DNA of 64,000 nucleotides, taken from the NCBI RefSeq assembly GCF_902702775.1, contig NZ_LR738724.1:868001-932000 (forward strand), written 5' to 3'. This document shows positions 57,348 through 64,000 of this stretch, piece after piece; position 1 is the stretch's first letter, and the number at the start of each line of letters is the position of its first letter. Position numbers and translations under genes: made by a program. The DNA is from Streptococcus suis (GTDB taxonomy: Bacteria > Bacillota > Bacilli > Lactobacillales > Streptococcaceae). Under the pieces are notes generated by a model. That model ran no database searches, was not told the origin of the DNA, and saw nothing but the letters and a program-made list of their open reading frames with translations.

Positions 57348-58167
57348 AACATGTGATCAGTATGTAGAGGATTTTGAAAATGCTGAGAAAAGACCTATCG
57401 TCAAGAGTAGTAGAGTCTATTATACAGGAATTGATTTAGGTACGGCCTATATCGTCTTAGTTGTCCTTGATGAGAATAGAAATATCGTAGCTGGGGCTCA
57501 TCGTAGCGCAAATGTTATCAAAGATGGGATGATAGTCGACTATATCGGAGCTATTCAAATTGTCAGAGAGTTAAAGGATACTCTGGAAAAACAATTGCAA
57601 ACGGAACTGGTTTATGCATCGGCTGCGTTGCCTCCTGGAACAGGTGTTTTGGATGGTGGAGTCATTAAAAATGTTGTTCAAGGAGCAGGCTTTGAACTAA
57701 CGGCTTTGTTAGATGAACCAACGGCTGCAAATACAATAGTTGGTCTTGAAAATGGGGCCATTGTAGATATCGGAGGAGGAACAACAGGTATATCCATCTT
57801 AAAAGATGGAGAAGTTGTGAAAACTGTTGACGAGGCCACTGGTGGAACACACTTTACATTGGTAATATCTGGGGCATATCAATTGTCGTTTGAAGAAGCA
57901 GATGATTATAAACGTAATAACGCTAATCATGGAGAGCTCCTCAGCGTATTAAAACCAGTTGTTGAGAAAGTTGCCAGTATAATAAATAACCATATTAAAG
58001 GATATGATGTCAATATTATTTATTTAGTTGGTGGTACTAGTTGTTTAACAGGAATTGAAACAATTATTGAAAAAGAAACAGGAATTCGAACGGTTAAACC
58101 TCGAAATCCTATGTTTGTTACCCCAATTGGAATTGCAATGAATTGTAGTGAAAATATTATATATTAG
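57325..58167 (+). CDS. eutJ: EutJ-like actin-fold protein
   Basis: A 280-residue ASKHA (actin/Hsp70-fold) protein like EutJ. It has IDLGTAYIVLVVLDENR (phosphate 1 loop), VDIGGGTTGISIL (phosphate 2) and VGGTSCLTG (adenosine). I start at the ATG at 57325 (MISKKLPKTCDQYVEDF), with GAGGAGGTGGGTG upstream. The proposed role is a chaperone or ATPase for reactivating or handling the core enzyme; for a glycyl radical core this is unproven. Confidence 0.88.
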   Translation: MISKKLPKTCDQYVEDFENAEKRPIVKSSRVYYTGIDLGTAYIVLVVLDENRNIVAGAHRSANVIKDGMIVDYIGAIQIVRELKDTLEKQLQTELVYASAALPPGTGVLDGGVIKNVVQGAGFELTALLDEPTAANTIVGLENGAIVDIGGGTTGISILKDGEVVKTVDEATGGTHFTLVISGAYQLSFEEADDYKRNNANHGELLSVLKPVVEKVASIINNHIKGYDVNIIYLVGGTSCLTGIETIIEKETGIRTVKPRNPMFVTPIGIAMNCSENIIY

Positions 58168-58175
58168 GAGGCAAG

Positions 58176-58475
58176 ATGTTAGTTGCAGAATTAGTAGATA
58201 CTATTTGGGCTACTAGAAAATCAGATGCCTTAAGCGGTGTAAAATTTTTGCTAGCAAAGGTAGTTGGTGGTAGCCGTGCAGGCGAGATTATGGTTGTTGT
58301 TGATATGATTGGTGCTGGTATAGGTGATAGGGTTATTGTTGCGACAGGCTCTGCAGCTCGTCGCATGATGGAAAATGATCAGATGCCAGTTGATGCTGCA
58401 GTTATAGGAATTGTTGACGAGAATTACAATCAAATTAAACAGCAGAGTGGCGAAATGAATCGATTTTTGGAATAG
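58176..58475 (+). CDS. eutN: EutN/CcmL-type BMC-P pentamer vertex protein
   Basis: A 99-residue BMC-P. The pattern AELVDTIWATRKSDALSGVKFLLAKVV and DMIGAGIGDRVIVATGSAARRM are signature EutN/CcmL sequences. It caps shell vertices. It is the only BMC-P in the window, and AGGAGG lies before the start. Confidence 0.95.
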   Translation: MLVAELVDTIWATRKSDALSGVKFLLAKVVGGSRAGEIMVVVDMIGAGIGDRVIVATGSAARRMMENDQMPVDAAVIGIVDENYNQIKQQSGEMNRFLE

Positions 58476-58487
58476 AAAGGAGAAACA

Positions 58488-59120
58488 ATGTCAAAATTAA
58501 TTGTTGCAAAGGATATCTTAGCCTGTGAAGAAGCTGGCCAGAAAATTTGTTATATTGAAAAAGGTACAATTATAACACCGGCTGCACAGGATGAAGCTAA
58601 GAAATACAATATATCATTCGAGTATTGTAATGAATGCGAAAAGATGACATCAGGCATAAACGAACAACGAGTTAGCACCGATGAAATCCTACATATTTTA
58701 AAGAATATTTTGATGAATGCAGGTGATCAGTCTGAAAAAGAAGTAAAACCGTATCGCTTTGTCTCACATACAAATGGGATGAGGATTGTTCGTGGATCAA
58801 CTGTTCGCATGGATGACTTTGATACTGGCACACCAAATACCAAGGTCGGTTTTCAAGAACTTGTTGGTCAAAACGAGTCCAAGATGAGTGCAGGATTTCT
58901 GACAATTGAGAATTCTAAATTTGCTTGGAAACTGCCTTATGAAGAAATAGATTATGTTATTTCGGGAACTGTGACCATTGAAATTGATGGACAGACATTT
59001 GTAGCACGTGAAGGTGACGTAATATTTGTACCATCAGGTTCTGATGTAATATGGGGATCACCTGATAATGCGAAATTATTTTATACTACTTATCCATCGA
59101 ACTGGGCAGATTTAATGTAG
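58488..59120 (+). CDS. eutQ: EutQ-like cupin protein
   Basis: A 210-residue EutQ homologue. The C-terminal ~100 residues form a cupin (VGFQELVGQNESKMSAGFLTIE ... ISGTVTIEIDGQTFVAREGDVIFVPSGSDVIWGS). The N-terminal part begins with SKLIVAKDI and has Cys residues (YCNECEK). EutQ of Salmonella was reported to have acetate kinase activity in vitro; for this protein the function is unknown. Confidence 0.88.
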   Translation: MSKLIVAKDILACEEAGQKICYIEKGTIITPAAQDEAKKYNISFEYCNECEKMTSGINEQRVSTDEILHILKNILMNAGDQSEKEVKPYRFVSHTNGMRIVRGSTVRMDDFDTGTPNTKVGFQELVGQNESKMSAGFLTIENSKFAWKLPYEEIDYVISGTVTIEIDGQTFVAREGDVIFVPSGSDVIWGSPDNAKLFYTTYPSNWADLM

Positions 59121-59138
59121 TTCAGGAGGTAAAAAATA

Positions 59139-59765
59139 ATGAAGGCATTAGGTTTGATAGAAACATATGGATTTATCGGAGCCATTGAAGCAGCAGATGT
59201 TATGCTAAAAGTTGCAAATATTTCGCTACTGAAATTAGAAAAAGTTCGTGGCGGTTTGGTTACAATTACTGTGGAAGGTGATGTTGGCGCTGTAAAAACA
59301 GCTGTGGAAGCTGGAGCAAGTGCTGTTCAGCACTTGGGAGTGAAATTGCTGTATGGTTCACATGTCATTCCTAGGCCAGATGCCCAACTAGTACCTTTTG
59401 TAAAAAAGAAAAACGAGTCGATTGCAGCTCTTCAAGATGACCTCCTTTCTGCCAACAATTCAACAGAAGAACGTAAAGAAATTTCGGAACACATAGAACC
59501 AGCAGATAGAATAGTTGACACTGAGGTGACAGTTAGCATTGGGACAGACGAAAAAAATGCGGAAACCATTGAAGAAAAGGCAGTGATGTCAGTAGAAGAA
59601 TACAAAAGACAATTGGAAAAAAAGAAGGCGGCAGAACTTCGTGCGTTGATTGTCAATAATAATATTTATGTTACAGAAGAAGAATTATCCAAAATGATAA
59701 GAAGAAAGATGATTGAATTATTGGTAGATAAGCACTCTCGTCAGCTGAAAAATGATAAAGAATAA
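59139..59765 (+). CDS. BMC-H shell protein with long C-terminal extension
   Basis: 208 residues: an N-terminal BMC-H domain (1-95, ALGLIETYGFIGAIEAADVMLKVANIS) and an acidic linker (about 100-150) with a positively charged helical end (VEEYKRQLEKKKAAELRALIVNNNIYVTEEELSKMIRRKMIELL). The layout is that of EutK/PduK-type shell proteins. The tail helix may bind a protein or nucleic acid. It precedes the active aldehyde dehydrogenase by 21 bases. Confidence 0.9.
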   Translation: MKALGLIETYGFIGAIEAADVMLKVANISLLKLEKVRGGLVTITVEGDVGAVKTAVEAGASAVQHLGVKLLYGSHVIPRPDAQLVPFVKKKNESIAALQDDLLSANNSTEERKEISEHIEPADRIVDTEVTVSIGTDEKNAETIEEKAVMSVEEYKRQLEKKKAAELRALIVNNNIYVTEEELSKMIRRKMIELLVDKHSRQLKNDKE

Positions 59766-59785
59766 TTTTAGGAGGTGCCTGAAAC

Positions 59786-61432
59786 ATGAAAACACTGGAT
59801 GTAGATCTTTGCTCTATACAAGAAGCGCGTGATCTTGTGAGAAATGGTAAAGAAGCTGCTAATCAAATTGCATATTTTTCGGATGAACAAATTGATGCTA
59901 TTTTAAAAAATATTGTGAAGGCAGTTGAAACCAATGCTTATTATTTGGCAGATTTAGCCGTAGAGGAGACAGGGTTTGGTAAATTAGAAGATAAAGCTTT
60001 TAAAAATTATGCAGCCTCTACTTTGTTGTATGATGAAATAAAGGAATATCAAACCACAGGCATTCTTCAGTTTGATGAGAAAAATAAAATTTTCAAAGTA
60101 GCAGAACCAATGGGATTAATATTAGGAATTACTCCTTCAACTAACCCAACTTCTACGATAATCTATAAGTCCATGATTTCAATAAAGGCTCGAAACGCTA
60201 TTGTATTTGCTCCTCATCCTTCTGCAAAACGTTGTAGTGTGGCGGCAGCCGAGTTAGTGAGAAAAGCTGCGGTTGAAGCTGGAGCACCGGAATCAATAGT
60301 AGGGTGCGTTATGAATCCAACAATGGAGTCAACCAATGAATTGATGCATTCAAAAGATATTGCGCTTATTATTGCAACAGGTGGACCAGGAATTGTAAAA
60401 GCTGCCTATAGTAGTGGTAAACCCGCAATTGGTGTCGGAGCTGGTAACTCTCCCACCTATATTGAAAAAACAGCAGATGTAAAAAAAGCTATTTCAAATA
60501 TAGTAGCATCTAAAACTTTTGATAATGGTACTATTTGTGCTTCAGAGCAAGCTATTATTTGTGAAGAAGCCAACAAAGACTTAGTACTTCAAGAATTGAA
60601 AGCACAAGGTTGTTATTTAATGACGAAAGAAGAAACTGATAAGGTTTGTCAAATACTTTTCAGAGGAAATTCACATAGTTGCAATCCAGCGATGAATCCT
60701 AAATTTGTAGGTCAGCCAGCGATTAAAATAGCGGAAGCAGCAGGTATTTCTGTCCCATCTGATACAAATATTTTAGTAGGTCCACAAGTTGGTGTAGGTC
60801 AAGGAAACCCACTATCATTTGAAAAATTGACTACAGTATTAGGTTTTTATGTGGTGAAAGATTGGGAGGAAGCTTGTGCGCTTAGTATTAAGCTATTACA
60901 AAATGGTATTGGTCATACTATGAGCTTACATACAGGTGATCCAGATATGATTTTCCGCTTTTCAAGTAAGCCTGCTTCTCGTATTCTAATTAACACAGGT
61001 GGTAGCCAAGGAGGAACAGGTATTTCAACGGGCTTACCAATTGCCTTTACTCTTGGTTGTGGTACAGATGGTGGTAGCTCAGTTTCAGACAATCTAACTC
61101 CTGAGCATTTGATTAATATCAAGACCGTAGCATACGGTGTAAGAGACGTCACACAAATTGTCGCGAATGACCATCGCTTTCAAGCGCTTCCAAAACAGAC
61201 AACTTTATCAAAGTCAGAGGCAACAGTTGATGCAGTATGTTCGGCTAGTGTTCATTGTACACCGACAATCGAACCTGTTAAGGATACATTGAATCAAACG
61301 CCACAAGATATTCAAGCTGCTTTTGAAAGACGTCAAGAAACTTTAGCGGATGAATCCATAGTCGAAATTAACGAAAATATTGACAATGAAGCAATAGTTA
61401 GAGAAATTCTCTCTGCATTGAAAAAGAGATAG
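59786..61432 (+). CDS. CoA-acylating acetaldehyde dehydrogenase
   Basis: A 548-residue EutE/CutF-type enzyme oxidising acetaldehyde to acetyl-CoA with NAD+. The nucleophile is in FDNGTICASEQAI (Cys 251). Cofactor regions LGITPSTNPTST and VGAGNSPTYI are visible. It is longer than usual by about 75 residues at the C-terminus. The end DNEAIVREILSALKKR after a loose linker forms a short amphipathic helix and is a good candidate encapsulation peptide. AGGAGG lies before the ATG. Confidence 0.94.
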   Translation: MKTLDVDLCSIQEARDLVRNGKEAANQIAYFSDEQIDAILKNIVKAVETNAYYLADLAVEETGFGKLEDKAFKNYAASTLLYDEIKEYQTTGILQFDEKNKIFKVAEPMGLILGITPSTNPTSTIIYKSMISIKARNAIVFAPHPSAKRCSVAAAELVRKAAVEAGAPESIVGCVMNPTMESTNELMHSKDIALIIATGGPGIVKAAYSSGKPAIGVGAGNSPTYIEKTADVKKAISNIVASKTFDNGTICASEQAIICEEANKDLVLQELKAQGCYLMTKEETDKVCQILFRGNSHSCNPAMNPKFVGQPAIKIAEAAGISVPSDTNILVGPQVGVGQGNPLSFEKLTTVLGFYVVKDWEEACALSIKLLQNGIGHTMSLHTGDPDMIFRFSSKPASRILINTGGSQGGTGISTGLPIAFTLGCGTDGGSSVSDNLTPEHLINIKTVAYGVRDVTQIVANDHRFQALPKQTTLSKSEATVDAVCSASVHCTPTIEPVKDTLNQTPQDIQAAFERRQETLADESIVEINENIDNEAIVREILSALKKR

Positions 61433-61443
61433 GGGGGAAGACA

Positions 61444-62136
61444 GTGAGTGAAGATTTAGAGAGCCTCTTTTATAAAGTGATTGATTACTTAGATGGCAAA
61501 GAGTCTGATTGTAGAAAATCAACTCCAAACGTAGAAGAAAATTCAAAAAAAGCAGACGTTTTTGGTAGAAATGTCATTCCGTTGGGCGTGTCAAATCGCC
61601 ACATTCACTTATCTCAGGAACATGCAGTTGCATTATTTGGTCAAGAGTATGTGTTTCATAAATTGAAAGATTTATCGCAAAAGGGTCAATGTGCTTATCA
61701 AGAATGTGTAACACTTGTGGGTCCGAAGGGAATCATTGAAAAAGTTAGGATATTAGGTCCTTGCCGAAGTGATACGCAAATTGAATTATTAAAAAGCGAT
61801 TGTTTCAAGTTAGGAATTAACGCACCGTTGCGCTTATCAGGGGATATTGTAGATACTCCTGGCTGTATCGTAATTGGTCCAAAAGGGGCTGTTCAAATTG
61901 AGCGAGGTTGTATTGTGGCTAAGCGTCATATCCATATGAACCCGAGTGATGCAAAACATTTCGGAGTTGAAGATGGGCAAGTAGTCTCATTGGAGCTTCC
62001 TGGTGAACGTGGTGGTATTCTTAATCAAGTTGTGGTACGAGTTAGTGATAGCTTCACATTAGAGTGTCATTTAGATACAGAAGAAGCAAATGCACTCGGT
62101 GTTACAGGAAATAATAAATTACGTCTTATTAAATAA
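61444..62136 (+). CDS. pduL: PduL-type phosphotransacylase
   Basis: A 230-residue enzyme making acetyl-phosphate from acetyl-CoA and recycling CoA in the shell. It starts at a GTG with a G-rich ribosome-binding site. The PduL metal-site repeats are [14 protein letters not shown] and [17 protein letters not shown] (His-x-His). An N-terminal ~40-residue helical segment ([16 protein letters not shown]) precedes the domain and probably targets it to the lumen. It is not related to housekeeping Pta. Confidence 0.93.
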   Translation: MSEDLESLFYKVIDYLDGKESDCRKSTPNVEENSKKADVFGRNVIPLGVSNRHIHLSQEHAVALFGQEYVFHKLKDLSQKGQCAYQECVTLVGPKGIIEKVRILGPCRSDTQIELLKSDCFKLGINAPLRLSGDIVDTPGCIVIGPKGAVQIERGCIVAKRHIHMNPSDAKHFGVEDGQVVSLELPGERGGILNQVVVRVSDSFTLECHLDTEEANALGVTGNNKLRLIK

Positions 62137-62150
62137 AGGAGGGATATAAA

Positions 62151-62423
62151 ATGGTATCAGAAGCATTGGGTATGATTGAAACAAAAGGATTGATTGGATC
62201 TATTGAAGCAGCAGACGCAATGGTAAAAGCAGCCAACGTTACTTTGATAGGAAAAGAACACGTTGGAGGAGGTTTGGTTACTGTTTTAGTACGCGGTGAT
62301 GTGGGAGCTGTTAAGGCAGCAACTGATGCTGGAGCAGCTGCAGCACAGCGAGTAGGAGAACTTGTATCTGTTCATGTCATTCCACGTCCGCATGCAGAAG
62401 TGGAAACTATTTTACCCCATTAG
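62151..62423 (+). CDS. BMC-H shell protein, tandem copy 1
   Basis: A 90-residue BMC-H with the usual [21 protein letters not shown] pattern, identical to copy 2 apart from the second residue (Val for Ala). It ends VETILPH. AAGGAGGGATATAAA before the ATG is a good site. It and its two neighbours likely make the bulk of the shell facets. Confidence 0.95.
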   Translation: MVSEALGMIETKGLIGSIEAADAMVKAANVTLIGKEHVGGGLVTVLVRGDVGAVKAATDAGAAAAQRVGELVSVHVIPRPHAEVETILPH

Positions 62424-62764
62424 AATAATTAATTAAATTTTTAAAAGGAGCACGACAATGGCATCAGAAGCATTAGGTATGATTGAAACAAAGGGATTGA
62501 TTGGGTCTATTGAAGCAGCAGACGCAATGGTAAAAGCAGCCAACGTTACTTTGATAGGAAAAGAACACGTTGGAGGAGGTTTGGTTACTGTTTTAGTACG
62601 CGGCGATGTAGGAGCTGTTAAGGCAGCAACTGATGCTGGAGCAGCTGCCGCACAACGAGTAGGAGAACTTGTATCTGTTCATGTCATTCCACGTCCGCAT
62701 GCAGAAGTGGAAACTATTTTACCCCATTAGAATAATTAATTAAATTTTTAAAAGGAGCACGACA
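62424..62764 (+). repeat. Tandem repeat unit of 307 bp with identical spacers
   Basis: The spacer from 62424 to 62457 (34 bases, with AAAAGGAGCACGACA before the ATG) recurs exactly at 62731-62764. Starts of copies 2 and 3 are 307 bp apart. This marks recent duplication or gene conversion, and a site where copy number may vary. Confidence 0.95.
62458..62730 (+). CDS. BMC-H shell protein, tandem copy 2
   Basis: A 90-residue BMC-H. Its spacer to copy 3 (34 bases) is identical to the spacer before it, and the nucleotide sequence differs from copy 1 at only a handful of positions, mostly silent. This is one repeat unit of 307 bp. Confidence 0.95.
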   Translation: MASEALGMIETKGLIGSIEAADAMVKAANVTLIGKEHVGGGLVTVLVRGDVGAVKAATDAGAAAAQRVGELVSVHVIPRPHAEVETILPH

Positions 62765-63043
62765 ATGGCATCAGAAGCATTAGGTATGATTGAAACAAAA
62801 GGATTGATTGGATCTATTGAAGCAGCAGACGCAATGGTAAAAGCAGCCAACGTTACTTTGATAGGAAAAGAGCACGTTGGAGGAGGTTTGGTTACCGTTT
62901 TAGTACGCGGTGATGTAGGAGCCGTTAAGGCAGCAACTGATGCTGGAGCAGCTGCAGCACAACGAGTAGGAGAACTTGTATCTGTCCATGTCATTCCGCG
63001 TCCGCATACAGAAGTGGAAACCATTCTACCAAAAGGAAATTAA
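62765..63043 (+). CDS. BMC-H shell protein, tandem copy 3
   Basis: A 92-residue BMC-H identical to copy 2 except for a Thr for Ala in PRPHTEVE and the end ILPKGN in place of ILPH. The C-terminal residues and downstream sequence differ, marking the end of the repeat array. It resembles the first shell gene at 47509 as well. Confidence 0.95.
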   Translation: MASEALGMIETKGLIGSIEAADAMVKAANVTLIGKEHVGGGLVTVLVRGDVGAVKAATDAGAAAAQRVGELVSVHVIPRPHTEVETILPKGN

Positions 63044-63052
63044 AAATTTAAT

Positions 63053-63085
63053 AGAAAGCTCATCTAGTTTTGGGTGAGCTTTTCT
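63053..63085 (+). terminator. Hairpin/attenuator between shell genes and POR
   Basis: AGAAAGCTCA...TGAGCTTTTCT, a stem with one bulge and a short T-run, 41 bases before the POR start. It may reduce read-through into the POR gene. Confidence 0.6.
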
Positions 63086-63125
63086 AAGCATGAATTTATC
63101 AATATTGAACAAAGGAGAAGTAAGG

Positions 63126-64000
63126 ATGTCCTATCAAGAAATAATGGATGGCAATAAGGCAGCGGCCTACATAGCATATGCATTTAGTGATGTTACAGGT
63201 ATTTATCCTATTACTCCGAGTTCTACTATGGGAGAATGGATTGATATCTGGCAAGTTAGTGGAAGAAAGAATTTATTTGGTCAAACAGTCAACGTAATTG
63301 AAATGCAGTCTGAGGCTGGAGTAGCAGGTTTTGTACATGGTTCACTAAAAACGGGTGCTCTTACATCAACCTTTACATCGTCTCAAGGTTTATTATTGAT
63401 GTTGCCCAATATGTATAAAATTGCTGGAGAGTTACTACCGACTGTTTTTCATGTTGCAGCAAGATCTGTCACTACAAATGCGTTAAGTATTTTTGGAGAC
63501 CATAGTGATGTTATGGCTGTGAGACAGTCAGGATTTGCAATGTTGGCTGAAGGGACTGTTCAAGAAGTAATGGACTTATCCATAGTTGCTCATTTGGCAG
63601 CCTTAGAAGCTAGTCTACCATTTGTAAATTTTTTTGATGGTTTTTCAACAAGCCATGAAATGCAAAAAATTACAGTTTTAGAATACAATGAGATAAAAAA
63701 CTTGCTGAATGAAGAGGCTCTGGGAATTTTCCGAAATAGAGGGATGAATCCTAATTCACCAACGGTATCTGGGACTAACCAAGGGCCAGACTTGTTTTTC
63801 CAACAAAGAGAAACGGTGAATCGCCACTATCAAATTCTACCGTACGTTGTCAAGAAGTACATGGGAAAAATTAATCAATTACGAGGGACAGATTATGATT
63901 TGGTTAGTTATTATGGTCACCCTGAAGCTGAACATATTATTGTTGCAATGGGATCAGTAGCACCGACTATCTGTCAAACAATTGATTATCTAATAGCAAA
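63126..64000 (+). CDS. Pyruvate:ferredoxin/flavodoxin oxidoreductase, 3' end outside window
   Basis: An open frame of 291 codons runs off the right edge. It starts MSYQEIMDGNKAAAYIAYAF with AAGGAG upstream. GIYPITPSSTMGEWID is the conserved N-terminal domain of PFOR/NifJ, and QSEAGVAGFVHGSLKTGALTSTFTSSQGLLLM is the second family segment. The enzyme oxidises pyruvate to acetyl-CoA with reduction of ferredoxin or flavodoxin. Streptococci usually use PFL or PDH, so its place next to a BMC for a radical enzyme suggests it supplies low-potential electrons to CutD. The whole gene is normally ~1,170 residues. Confidence 0.9.
   Translation, partial: MSYQEIMDGNKAAAYIAYAFSDVTGIYPITPSSTMGEWIDIWQVSGRKNLFGQTVNVIEMQSEAGVAGFVHGSLKTGALTSTFTSSQGLLLMLPNMYKIAGELLPTVFHVAARSVTTNALSIFGDHSDVMAVRQSGFAMLAEGTVQEVMDLSIVAHLAALEASLPFVNFFDGFSTSHEMQKITVLEYNEIKNLLNEEALGIFRNRGMNPNSPTVSGTNQGPDLFFQQRETVNRHYQILPYVVKKYMGKINQLRGTDYDLVSYYGHPEAEHIIVAMGSVAPTICQTIDYLIA

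Noticed and set aside
62151..63043. A CRISPR or other short-repeat array at the end of the BMC locus
   Set aside because: The repeats are whole shell genes of 307 bp with coding content and ribosome-binding sites.

Overview
The window is low-GC Gram-positive chromosome with streptococcal gene order and protein sequences. The best guess is Streptococcus suis or a close relative. Supporting marks are gyrA followed directly by a class A sortase gene, the streptococcal block rex / cysteine desulfurase / prs / CYTH / relQ / nadK / rluD / pta, a cdd-rns nucleoside-uptake operon, and a large M26 metalloprotease with an LPXTG motif near its N-terminus. The species call is an inference.

Layout. 1-5.3 kb: end of cdd and the ribonucleoside ABC importer rnsBACD. 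5.4-10.4 kb: a RibD-like reductase, ldh, gyrA and srtA. 10.5-16 kb: radC, then a mostly minus-strand housekeeping run (C26 amidotransferase, rex, two DUF proteins, cysteine desulfurase, prs, CYTH). 16.1-24.6 kb: relQ-nadK-rluD-pta, a heterodimeric ABC exporter with one degenerate ATP site, a thioesterase, and mutY with an apparently leaderless start. 24.7-25.2 kb: no gene, but a strong promoter, several hairpins and a strong terminator, which suggests a structured RNA. 25.3-27.8 kb: a LexA/HdiR-like repressor divergent from two unknown genes, and a small zinc-ribbon membrane protein. 28-38.5 kb: an O-acetylhomoserine sulfhydrylase under a Met-box, an ABC-F gene behind an attenuator-like leader, glutamine-type ABC transporter genes, uvrB, and a PIN-domain gene followed by a second, synonymous-diverged copy of the uvrB tail. 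38.7-45.8 kb: the M26 protease, then a GNAT and a NUDIX gene.

46.1-64 kb (running off the edge) is a choline-utilisation bacterial microcompartment (BMC) locus. It encodes the glycyl-radical choline TMA-lyase CutC and its activase CutD, an acylating aldehyde dehydrogenase plus a paralogue lacking the catalytic cysteine, an iron alcohol dehydrogenase, PduL, and EutJ/EutP/EutQ-like accessory proteins. Shell genes are eight BMC-H (one EutS-like, one with a long C-terminal tail, three near-identical tandem copies) and one BMC-P; no BMC-T is seen. The window ends inside a pyruvate:ferredoxin/flavodoxin oxidoreductase gene. The expected chemistry is choline to trimethylamine plus acetaldehyde, then acetaldehyde to ethanol and acetyl-CoA/acetyl-phosphate inside the shell. 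A MerR-type regulator precedes the locus. Its own promoter carries a perfect CcpA cre match, and the first shell gene has a promoter with the 19-bp spacer typical of MerR-activated promoters. Together these suggest choline (or a product) induction under carbon catabolite control.

The most interesting points are the regulatory logic of the BMC locus, its catalytically dead aldehyde dehydrogenase and degenerate EutP, the uvrB-tail duplication around the PIN gene, the ABC-F attenuator, the possible structured RNA after mutY, and the HdiR-like module.
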